Origin: Bacteroidota bacterium | GTDB taxonomy: Bacteria; Bacteroidota; Kryptoniia; Kryptoniales; JAKASW01 | DNA length: 7,214 nt | Assembly (NCBI GenBank): GCA_021785235.1 | Contig: JAJYGB010000470.1 | Coordinates: forward strand, 1-7,214 | Direction: 5' to 3' | Shown: positions 1 to 5,418 of the stretch, one piece after another | How the letters are laid out: each line of letters opens with the position of its first letter | How positions within the stretch are numbered: position 1 is the stretch's first letter | Translations under genes and position numbers: made by a program | The notes under the pieces: model-generated | What the model was told of the DNA's origin: nothing | Databases searched by the model: none | Seen by the model: only the letters and a program-made list of their open reading frames with translations

Positions 1-1167
1 GTAATCCTCGGCTGTGAAAAGCTCCTCAATATCGATAAGGGACTTATCACCGGCAGGCGAATAGGAATCGTTACAAACCATAGCGGAGTATTGCCCGGTG
101 GCGTTCATATTGTCGACGCCTTGAGAGCGGATCCTGACATCAATATCAGGGCGCTGTTCTCGCCTGAGCACGGAATCAGAGGGACCGCCCCGGCGGGCAA
201 GCATGTTGCGAATGGTGTCGATCCCGAGACCGGAATTCCGATATATTCACTCTATGGCGATCATAACAAGCCGGACCTGGCCATGCTCGAAGGGATTCAG
301 ACCCTGGTGTATGACATCCAGGATGTCGGTGTCAGGTTCTACACCTATATCAGCACACTGGCACTCCTGATGGAAGCCGCGGCGGAAACCGGGATAGAGC
401 TCATCCTCCTCGACCGGCCGCTGGTGCTTCCGGGGGAAATTGTGGACGGGCCGATGCTCGAGGATGACGTCAAGTCCTTTGTCGGCATGCTTCCTCTGCC
501 GGTTTTGTACGGCCTGACGCCCGGTGAGCTCGCGCGTCTCATCAGAAAAGAGTACCTTGGCAAACTCGATTCGAGCCTCGATATGAAAACAGTGACACTA
601 GGGAATTATTCCCGTTCGATGTGGTACGACGAGACCGGTCTCGGCTGGCTGCCGCCGTCTCCGAATATACCGACCATCGACACTGCCGTCATATATCCGG
701 GTGCCGCGCTCATCGAAGGGACTAACTTGAGCGAGGGGCGGGGGACTTTCTCTCCTTTCAGACTTATCGGCGCGCCGTTCGTCGACAAGTTGAGACTTGC
801 CGACTTGTTGAATTCAAGCGAGCTGCCCGGATTGGAATTCCTCCCCGCGGACTTCACTCCGCGCGAAATGAGCATCGTCTCACGCCCCAGGTTCAAGGAT
901 GAACTGTGCCATGGTATCGAGATTATCGTGAAAGACAGAAATTCCGTGAGGCCCGTCGAAATGGGCGTTGCGCTTGTGGGCGCGATCAGGAAACTTTTCG
1001 GTGCTGAACTTAGGTTTCGGACAGACAGGGCTTTTGACAGGCTCGCAGGCAACAAGAAGGTGAAAGAGATGATCGAACGCGGTGTGGATTACAGGGAAAT
1101 TGCATCGACCTGGGAAGCCGATCTGGCCAAATTCACCGCGACCAGGAGTGAATATTTCCTTTATTAG
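1..1167 (+). CDS. namZ: NamZ/DUF1343 family exo-beta-N-acetylmuramidase, 5' end cut off by the window
   Basis: The frame is open from base 1 to the TAG at 1165-1167 and gives 388 residues without a start. The true N-terminus, probably including a signal peptide, lies upstream; a TTG at 91 is internal, because family-like sequence (GIVTNHSGV, residues 22-30) precedes it. Family motifs in order, counting the first visible codon as 1: SPEHG (54-58), DIQDVGVRFYTY (105-116), DRP (138-140), PPSPNIPT (218-225), EGTNLSEGRGT (239-249) and a late C-x-G (303-305). The glutamate of SPEHG is the likely catalytic acid by family analogy. Characterised members (GH171) remove MurNAc from the non-reducing end of peptidoglycan fragments during cell-wall recycling. 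Many DUF1343 paralogs are untested, so the substrate is inferred. One oddity is that the usual DRPNP-like stretch reads DRPLVLPG here. The gene stands alone on its strand with no recycling partner visible. Confidence 0.9.
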   Translation, partial: VILGCEKLLNIDKGLITGRRIGIVTNHSGVLPGGVHIVDALRADPDINIRALFSPEHGIRGTAPAGKHVANGVDPETGIPIYSLYGDHNKPDLAMLEGIQTLVYDIQDVGVRFYTYISTLALLMEAAAETGIELILLDRPLVLPGEIVDGPMLEDDVKSFVGMLPLPVLYGLTPGELARLIRKEYLGKLDSSLDMKTVTLGNYSRSMWYDETGLGWLPPSPNIPTIDTAVIYPGAALIEGTNLSEGRGTFSPFRLIGAPFVDKLRLADLLNSSELPGLEFLPADFTPREMSIVSRPRFKDELCHGIEIIVKDRNSVRPVEMGVALVGAIRKLFGAELRFRTDRAFDRLAGNKKVKEMIERGVDYREIASTWEADLAKFTATRSEYFLY

Positions 1168-1542
1168 ACGCACAACGTAGGCCGATGATCTCGCGACAAT
1201 CCTGCCATCAGCCGGTGCTGCGACCGAAAGAGGCATTGACAATATGACAATTCTGATTTCAAGTTATCATGGAAACGCCGCGCGCGATCCATTCTTCACC
1301 GCCGTCGCAGCCGCCTGCTCTCCCCTATTGGCGGCGGAGAATATTGATGGCGAGGATTTGATTTGCGTAAATATTGGAAAGGCGAATGTGAGACTGTTGC
1401 GTGACCGGTGAAAGTTTGAAGTAGAAGGGAGGCACTGCAGGCACCTGATATTGAACGGCGCAAATCCGGCGACCGTATGCGCGGCGTCGGTTCAACCAGA
1501 GCATTTGACATCTAAGAGCAAATGGAAGGCGGATAACCTTTT
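1168..1542. other. 375-bp intergenic region between namZ and the lipoprotein gene
   Basis: No gene can be supported firmly here. The region holds one weak small ORF (1244-1411, listed separately) and a perfect 6-bp inverted repeat, GCCGCC at 1310-1315 and GGCGGC at 1330-1335, with a 14-base loop. No T-run follows the repeat, so it is not a standard terminator. TTGACA hexamers at 1236 and 1505 lack a -10 box at normal spacing. The right end carries the ribosome binding site of the lipoprotein gene (GGAAGGCGG, 1524-1532). Confidence 0.5.
1244..1411 (+). CDS. possible small hypothetical protein, 55 aa
   Basis: An ATG at 1244 opens a 55-codon frame that closes with TGA at 1409-1411. A purine-rich GAAAGAGG ends 10 bases before the ATG and could act as a weak ribosome binding site. 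The translation begins MTILISSYHG, has an alanine-rich middle (TAVAAACSPLLAAE) and ends in NVRLLRDR. I recognise no family, signal peptide or clear membrane segment. It is the longest plus-strand frame in the gap, but an ORF of this size is expected by chance at this base composition, and the GC-rich inverted repeat inside it may explain part of its composition. It could equally be non-coding or the remnant of an older gene. Confidence 0.2.
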   Translation: MTILISSYHGNAARDPFFTAVAAACSPLLAAENIDGEDLICVNIGKANVRLLRDR

Positions 1543-2061
1543 ATGAAAAAGACTATTTTTACGGCGTGTTCACTCATTGCTTTTGCCATTGCAGGATGCA
1601 GAGGCCCGCAAGGTGAAATGGGTCCTGTGGGGCCGGCAGGTCCAACGGGTCCTACTGGAGCGACTGGGACCAGCGACAAACAAATTCGATTTGAAATGAG
1701 TCCGGGGTACGGCGTGGGGATTTCAGACACATCCGGATATATGCTTTCGCCAAGTGTCGGAATAATAAAATTTGATATCGACAACTATGTCGGCGTAGAT
1801 ACTGTAATGTTCGTCGCGTACCTGAAGACTGCCGATCCGTCCGCCGATTGCATACTTGAGTTGTACGATGCAACAGACAGCACGTTTATCAAAGGCGGAT
1901 CGATAGAATCAAACAGCACACAAGGTGTTTGGGTGCAATCCTCAAACGTGTACTCGAATCTTCCTCACAAGGAGATCACGCTGACCGCTTATATTAAGAG
2001 TGGGAAGAACGGTGTTGTTGTCAACGCGTATCCGATATACCTGTTTTTATACAGGAATTGA
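1543..2061 (+). CDS. secreted lipoprotein with short collagen-like stretch and C-terminal beta-rich domain
   Basis: This 172-residue protein starts at an ATG preceded by GGAAGGCGG at 10 bases. The N-terminus MKKTIFTACSLIAFAIAGC is a lipoprotein signal peptide: two lysines, a hydrophobic core and a lipobox IAGC, with Cys19 as the lipidated residue. Immediately after it, residues 21-44 form eight Gly-X-Y triplets (GPQ, GEM, GPV, GPA, GPT, GPT, GAT, GTS), a collagen-like segment. The remaining roughly 125 residues are rich in alternating hydrophobic, Thr, Ser and Tyr residues (VMFVAYLKT, ILELYD, EITLTAYIKS, YPIYLFLY) and look like a beta-sandwich. Eight triplets are few for a stable triple helix, so the segment may be a trimerising stalk or a rigid spacer that lifts the domain off the membrane. 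The cell-surface or periplasmic position is inferred from the lipobox. I do not recognise the C-terminal domain and assign no function. The gene is convergent with the suf locus, 44 bp from the regulator's stop. Confidence 0.85.
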   Translation: MKKTIFTACSLIAFAIAGCRGPQGEMGPVGPAGPTGPTGATGTSDKQIRFEMSPGYGVGISDTSGYMLSPSVGIIKFDIDNYVGVDTVMFVAYLKTADPSADCILELYDATDSTFIKGGSIESNSTQGVWVQSSNVYSNLPHKEITLTAYIKSGKNGVVVNAYPIYLFLYRN

Positions 2062-2105
2062 AAGCCCGCGCGAGTTGACGTTAAGACGGGCAAACAATGC
2101 GGATG

Positions 2106-2582
2106 TCAGGCAGCCTTCTCTTCGGACATCTCTTTGTTGATAGTCGCCACGAGTTCCATGACGACTTTCTCGTTGCCCAGCATGTCCCTGAGAGTAATCC
2201 TGCTGAGGACCGTATCGACTGCATCCTGTATGGACCGCCATAATGAGCGCATCGAACAATCGATTATGTGGTTGCAGACAGCGCTCATTCCAGTGTGCGA
2301 GTCGCAGAACGTCGGGTTATAAATCCTTCCTCCGAGGACCGCGAGGACTTCGCCTATCACTATCTGATCGGCCGCTTTGGCAAGTTTATATCCCCCCGAG
2401 CGTCCGCGTGCGCTGTCAACAAAGCCGCCGAGCCGGAGTATCCTGAGAAGCTTGGCCACGTTCGCGGGGCTGAGCCCTTCAAGCCGGCTGATATCCGGTA
2501 TCGTCAAGCCTTCGGGAAGCTCCGAACTTCCTATGCGCAACAGACAGCGCATACCATACTCTTCCTGTGCACTGATCTTCAT
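2106..2582 (-). CDS. Rrf2/IscR-family transcriptional regulator, putative Fe-S sensor of the suf operon
   Basis: This is a 158-residue protein of normal Rrf2 length. It begins MKISAQEEYGMRCLL, the usual Rrf2 opening helix. A winged helix-turn-helix follows at about residues 26-68 (TIPDISRLEGLSPANVAKLL, then the wing GRSGGYKLAK). Three cysteines, Cys93, Cys103 and Cys109, sit in the loop where IscR, NsrR and relatives bind a cluster, spaced C-X9-C-X5-C; IscR has C-X5-C-X5-C. The residue three after the last cysteine is Arg112, where E. coli IscR has its histidine ligand. The gene is the last of the suf locus, 61 bp after sufT, which suggests feedback control of cluster assembly. The upstream ribosome binding site is weak (GGTGA close to the ATG). 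A nitric-oxide or redox sensing role is an alternative; the family assignment is secure, the signal is not. Confidence 0.9.
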   Translation of the reverse strand: MKISAQEEYGMRCLLRIGSSELPEGLTIPDISRLEGLSPANVAKLLRILRLGGFVDSARGRSGGYKLAKAADQIVIGEVLAVLGGRIYNPTFCDSHTGMSAVCNHIIDCSMRSLWRSIQDAVDTVLSRITLRDMLGNEKVVMELVATINKEMSEEKAA

Positions 2583-2643
2583 TCGTCACCAGTCTATTTT
2601 AAATGTTGAACGGCAGGTCACGTGAAAGCTCAGGACTGTCATA

Positions 2644-2964
2644 TCACATAAACCCTAATTCCAGTTTCGCTTCCTGAGACATCATTTCCGGCGTCCATGG
2701 CGGATCCCAGACGACTTCGACTTTGACGTCGCTGATCTCAGGTATTTGTGCGACCCTTTCGTGCACTTCTATAGGTAACGACCTCGCCGCCGGACAGCCG
2801 GGGGCAGTGAGCGTCATCTTTATGTTCACCACCGGGTCGTCTCCGACATTGATTTCATAAATCAACCCGAGCTCCCAGATGTTCACGGGAATTTCCGGGT
2901 CATAGCACTCTTTGATCGCATCGACTACTCTATCTTCAAGAGCCTTTTTTTCCAAAGCATCCAT
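2644..2964 (-). CDS. sufT: SufT-like DUF59/MIP18-family Fe-S assembly protein
   Basis: This 106-residue protein is a single DUF59 (MIP18/PaaD-like) domain. Visible family features are the DPEIPVNIWELGLIY segment at residues 22-36 with its conserved DPE, the TAPGC loop at 53-57 with the conserved reactive Cys57, and the WDPPWTPEMMS block at 86-96 followed by KLELGF at the C-terminus. That last block is characteristic of the SUF-associated subgroup rather than of phenylacetate-pathway PaaD. Proteins of this group help mature Fe-S enzymes or pass clusters from the SufBCD scaffold to clients in the cytoplasm; the exact step is unresolved. A good ribosome binding site (GAGAGG) lies 6 bases before the ATG. 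The gene follows sufD after 62 bp and precedes the Rrf2 gene by 61 bp, so co-transcription is likely. Confidence 0.9.
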   Translation of the reverse strand: MDALEKKALEDRVVDAIKECYDPEIPVNIWELGLIYEINVGDDPVVNIKMTLTAPGCPAARSLPIEVHERVAQIPEISDVKVEVVWDPPWTPEMMSQEAKLELGFM

Positions 2965-2996
2965 ATCAACCTCTCAGATTTTGGCTCTGGTTTGTT

Positions 2997-3026
2997 GTTT
3001 TGCGGGCTTTTTTCATGTTCCCGCCC
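2997..3026 (-). other. small GC-rich hairpin just after the sufD stop
   Basis: Read on the minus strand, GCGGG (3024-3020) and CCCGC (3006-3002) can pair as a perfect 5-bp stem around a 13-base loop, starting a few bases past the sufD TGA. The A-rich stretch lies in the loop and after the stem, and no U-run follows, so this is not a typical intrinsic terminator. It could serve as an RNA processing or stability element between sufD and sufT, or be chance. Confidence 0.25.
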
Positions 3027-4355
3027 TCATTGAACGCCAACCAGGAACCGGCTCGCGAGGACACCTTCGAGCTCGGTCCGCACAGCGTCTTCCTTGATGT
3101 TCTTGAGAACGTCGTTAGCGAAGGCGTAAATCAGTATCATCCGGGCCTGTTCCTCGCCGATTCCCCGGGATCTCAGGTAGAACATCGACTCTTTGCTGAG
3201 CTGGCCGACCGTTGCGCCGTGCGAGCATTTGACATCGTCGGCGAAAATCTCGAGCTGCGGTTTCGTGTCGACCTTCGCTTCGTTAGAGAGGATTATGTTC
3301 CTGTTCTCCTGGTAAGAATTGGTCTTCTGAGCGTCCTTTCGGACCATGATTTTTCCGTTGAACACCGCGCGCGACCTCCCGTCAAGTATCCCTTTGTAAT
3401 GTTCGCCGCTCGTGCAGTGAGGGGAGGCGTGGTCGATCATCGAGTGTGTATCCGAAAGCTGATCGCCGGCAGTCAGGTAGAGTCCTTCAAGTGTCGTGTT
3501 GCCTCCCTCGCCCCCCAGAGTGACATTCAAGTTGTGCCGGTATAACCTCGATCCGTTTGAGAGGGCATGAGACTCGTAGTTGCCGTCCGCGTCGATCGAT
3601 GCAACGGTTGTAGCCACGTGATACGATTCTATATTCTCCGCTTGCACTTTGACGGCGTCGACGACGGAGTTCTTACCTACTTTCACCTCCGTCACGGAAT
3701 TCGTGAAGTAAACACCCGAGCGCAGGCTGGCGTAGTGTTCAACGATCCTAACCTGTGAGTTACTTCCCGTTATGATGAGGTTCCGCGGCTGCGAGATCGT
3801 CTGTGCTTTTCCCGTCGACAAATAGAGAATGTGTACGGGGTCTTCGACAACAGCCCCCTCAGGGACATTGATGTACGCGCCGTCGAGCGTGAAGGCAGTG
3901 TTGAGCGCGGTGAAGGCATCGGCCCCCGGGTCGAGATACTTCGATATGTTTACGCTGATTTGCCCCTCGTCGCTCTTCATGGCTTCGGCCAGGCTGGCGA
4001 TCACAACGCCCTTCTGGAGCGGGAGGGATTTCGACAGCGCGGCGGAATAGAAACCGTTCACGAATACCATCGTGTGTGCGCGCATCCCGCCGAAGAGAAA
4101 TCGCGAGATGTCTTTCGGCGAAGGGGTGGGTGACTCTTTTCCTACGGCGTATGAGAACGTGTGCTTCAGGATGGGACTTATGTCGGTGAATCGCCAATCC
4201 TCCTGGTGAAGATTAGGGAAGTCGAGCTCGGCGAACTTGTCTATCGCCGCCCTGCGGATCTTGTGAACGGGTTTGGATTTCTCGCCGTTCAAGCTGTTCT
4301 CGAAGTCCCTGAAAAGGGACAGATACCAATTTCTTATTTCGGAAGTCTCACTCAT
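3027..4355 (-). CDS. sufD: Fe-S cluster assembly protein SufD
   Basis: This 442-residue protein has the SufB/SufD core fold. The N-terminal helical part contains HQEDWRFTDISPI (50-62), the usual E-x-W-R-x-T signature. A long right-handed beta-helix region follows (about 100-370), and the C-terminal block has DDVKCSHGATVGQL (373-386). Cys377 and His379 in this block correspond to the SufD residues that pair with the SufB cysteine at the subunit interface where the nascent cluster forms (E. coli SufD His360 by motif alignment). The C-terminus, YLRSRGIGEEQARMILIYAF, is the SufC-contacting helical region. SufD is the second scaffold subunit of the cytoplasmic SufBC2D complex and also supports iron entry. 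Its length is normal and no residue is missing. The ATG at 4355-4353 is preceded by GAAGG at 10 bases, which lies inside a heptamer repeat (4361-4395). Confidence 0.96.
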   Translation of the reverse strand: MSETSEIRNWYLSLFRDFENSLNGEKSKPVHKIRRAAIDKFAELDFPNLHQEDWRFTDISPILKHTFSYAVGKESPTPSPKDISRFLFGGMRAHTMVFVNGFYSAALSKSLPLQKGVVIASLAEAMKSDEGQISVNISKYLDPGADAFTALNTAFTLDGAYINVPEGAVVEDPVHILYLSTGKAQTISQPRNLIITGSNSQVRIVEHYASLRSGVYFTNSVTEVKVGKNSVVDAVKVQAENIESYHVATTVASIDADGNYESHALSNGSRLYRHNLNVTLGGEGGNTTLEGLYLTAGDQLSDTHSMIDHASPHCTSGEHYKGILDGRSRAVFNGKIMVRKDAQKTNSYQENRNIILSNEAKVDTKPQLEIFADDVKCSHGATVGQLSKESMFYLRSRGIGEEQARMILIYAFANDVLKNIKEDAVRTELEGVLASRFLVGVQ

Positions 4356-4360
4356 TATCG

Positions 4361-4395
4361 TTCGGCCTTCAGCGTTAAGCGGTCAGCGTTCAGCT
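4361..4395 (-). repeat. degenerate 7-bp tandem repeat upstream of sufD
   Basis: Five consecutive 7-base units on the plus strand keep exact phase: TTCGGCC, TTCAGCG, TTAAGCG, GTCAGCG, TTCAGCT. The consensus is TTCAGCG, or CGCTGAA as read in the direction of sufD transcription. The array ends 5 bp before the sufD start codon, so it contains the presumed ribosome binding site. No unit is a multiple of three bases and the array lies outside any supported gene. Confidence 0.75.
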
Positions 4396-4448
4396 CCCCG
4401 TTCCATTCGTTTCCGGACTGTGCGAGACTGCTTTTTCGGCCAATCAGG

Positions 4449-4504
4449 AGTCCGTGAATCCAACAATCCATTATTCCAGCGTTCCAGTATTCGATTATTT
4501 CTCC
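4449..4504 (-). repeat. degenerate 8-bp tandem repeat directly after the sufC stop
   Basis: Seven consecutive 8-base units on the plus strand keep exact phase: AGTCCGTG, AATCCAAC, AATCCATT, ATTCCAGC, GTTCCAGT, ATTCGATT, ATTTCTCC. The first five have TCC at positions 3-5; the last two have decayed. In the suf transcription direction the unit reads roughly nnTGGAAT. The array begins 5 bp past the sufC stop codon (TGA at 4512-4510). Confidence 0.75.
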
Positions 4505-4509
4505 GACGT

Positions 4510-5268
4510 TCATCTCGCGGCGACCTCTTCATCCTTGAGCCAGTCGTAGCCCTTTTCCTCCAGCTCGAGTGCCAGTTCCTTGTCGCCTGACTTGACGATC
4601 TTTCCGTTATAGAGGACGTGGACAAAATCGGGGACGATGTAGTTGAGCAGCCTTTGGTAGTGCGTGACGACGATGATGGCGTTGTCCTTTGCCCGCAGCT
4701 TGTTGACGCCGTTGGCTACTATTCTCAGCGCGTCAATGTCGAGTCCTGAATCGGTCTCGTCGAGTATCCCGAGCTTCGGCTCGAGGACCGCCATCTGCAA
4801 AATCTCGTTGCGCTTCTTCTCGCCGCCGGAGAAGCCTTCGTTCACCGCGCGGCCGAGGAGGGTGTCGGGCATCTCGACCAACTGCATCTTCTTCTTGAGC
4901 ATGGCCAGGAAAGCTCCCGCAGTAACCTCGGGCTGGTTTCTGTGCTTGTGTACTTCATTGAGAGCCGTTCTCAGAAAAGTCGTGTTGTTTACTCCCGGGA
5001 GCTCGACGGGGTACTGAAAAGCGAGGAAAACGCCCTCTCTTGCGCGTATTTCGGGTGCCATCGCGAGGAGGTCTTTTCCTTCGTATATGACCTCCCCGGC
5101 GGTTACCTGGTATTCCGGTCGACCCGCCAATACATTGGCGAGCGTGCTTTTGCCCGACCCGTTCGGTCCCATTATCGCGTGCACTTCGCCCGCGTTCACA
5201 TTCAGATCAATTCCCCTTAAAATTTCTTTTCCTTCAACCGACGCGTGTAAGTTTCTAATTTCTAACAT
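4510..5268 (-). CDS. sufC: Fe-S cluster assembly ATPase SufC
   Basis: This 252-residue ABC-type ATPase drives conformational change in the SufBCD scaffold during cluster formation. Residues from the chosen Met: Walker A GPNGSGKST at 34-42, Q-loop Gln85 in FQYP (84-87), the SufC-type signature FSGGEKKR at 146-153, Walker B LGILDE at 166-171, D-loop SGLD at 174-177, and H-loop His203. The extended ETDSGLD after Walker B is typical of SufC. The start is placed at 5268 because MLEIRNLHASVEGKEIL matches the usual SufC N-terminus. The same frame is open 20 codons further upstream, to a Met at 5328, but that extension (MPLPLCSMQSTVNNKTLESE) is low-complexity and partly encoded by intergenic repeat. 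The ribosome binding site before 5268 is weak (GAAAGTGAA). No membrane partner is present, as expected for SufC. Confidence 0.96.
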   Translation of the reverse strand: MLEIRNLHASVEGKEILRGIDLNVNAGEVHAIMGPNGSGKSTLANVLAGRPEYQVTAGEVIYEGKDLLAMAPEIRAREGVFLAFQYPVELPGVNNTTFLRTALNEVHKHRNQPEVTAGAFLAMLKKKMQLVEMPDTLLGRAVNEGFSGGEKKRNEILQMAVLEPKLGILDETDSGLDIDALRIVANGVNKLRAKDNAIIVVTHYQRLLNYIVPDFVHVLYNGKIVKSGDKELALELEEKGYDWLKDEEVAAR

Positions 5269-5289
5269 TTCACTTTCAAGAGTTTTGTT

Positions 5290-5303
5290 GTTCACTGTTG
5301 ACT
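5290..5303 (-). repeat. two-copy 7-bp repeat upstream of sufC
   Basis: Adjacent heptamers GTTCACT and GTTGACT on the plus strand differ at one base; a third, poor unit (TTTTGTT, 5283-5289) may precede them. In the sufC direction they read AGTCAAC, AGTGAAC, 21 bp before the proposed ATG. This is a short and weak case alone; its placement mirrors the heptamer array before sufD. Confidence 0.4.
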
Positions 5304-5352
5304 GCATGGAGCAAAGGGGAAGGGGCACACCGAGAAGTCCCGTTTGTCCTGC

Positions 5353-5416
5353 AATTCCGTAAATCCATTAATCCCTAAATCCACTATTCCAATGTTCCGA
5401 TGTCCCGACATTCCCG
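5353..5416 (-). repeat. degenerate 8-bp tandem repeat directly after the sufB stop
   Basis: Eight consecutive 8-base units on the plus strand keep exact phase: AATTCCGT, AAATCCAT, TAATCCCT, AAATCCAC, TATTCCAA, TGTTCCGA, TGTCCCGA, CATTCCCG. TCC occupies positions 4-6 in seven of the eight. In the sufB direction the motif is GGA every 8 bases, starting 2 bp past the TAA at 5421-5419. Beyond 5353, GGA recurs for a few more copies at 9-base spacing. The unit resembles the array at 4449-4504. Confidence 0.8.
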
Positions 5417-5418
5417 AC

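Noticed and set aside
91..93. TTG at 91 as the start of the NamZ-like gene.
   Set aside because: Conserved family sequence is encoded upstream in the same frame to base 1, so the codon is internal.
606..1055. Long open frame on the minus strand inside the NamZ gene.
   Set aside because: It is antisense to a well-supported family gene and its translation shows no recognisable domain.
1236..1270. TTGACA at 1236 with TATCAT at 1265 as a promoter.
   Set aside because: The spacer is 23 bases, too long for a normal promoter of this type.
1480..1505. T-loop-like GGTTCAACC suggesting a tRNA end.
   Set aside because: The flanking bases do not pair into a T arm and no acceptor, D or anticodon arms can be found.
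1505..1537. TTGACA at 1505 with GATAAC as a promoter for the lipoprotein gene.
   Set aside because: The spacer is 21 bases and the -10 would overlap the ribosome binding site.
2064..2091. Possible bidirectional terminator between the convergent lipoprotein and Rrf2 genes (GCCCG with CGGGC).
   Set aside because: The stem is only 5 bp around an 18-base loop and no T-run follows on either strand.
5266..5328. Longer SufC reading from an ATG at 5328, adding 20 residues.
   Set aside because: The added residues do not resemble SufC, fall on repeat-like intergenic sequence, and MLEIRNL at 5268 is the usual N-terminus.
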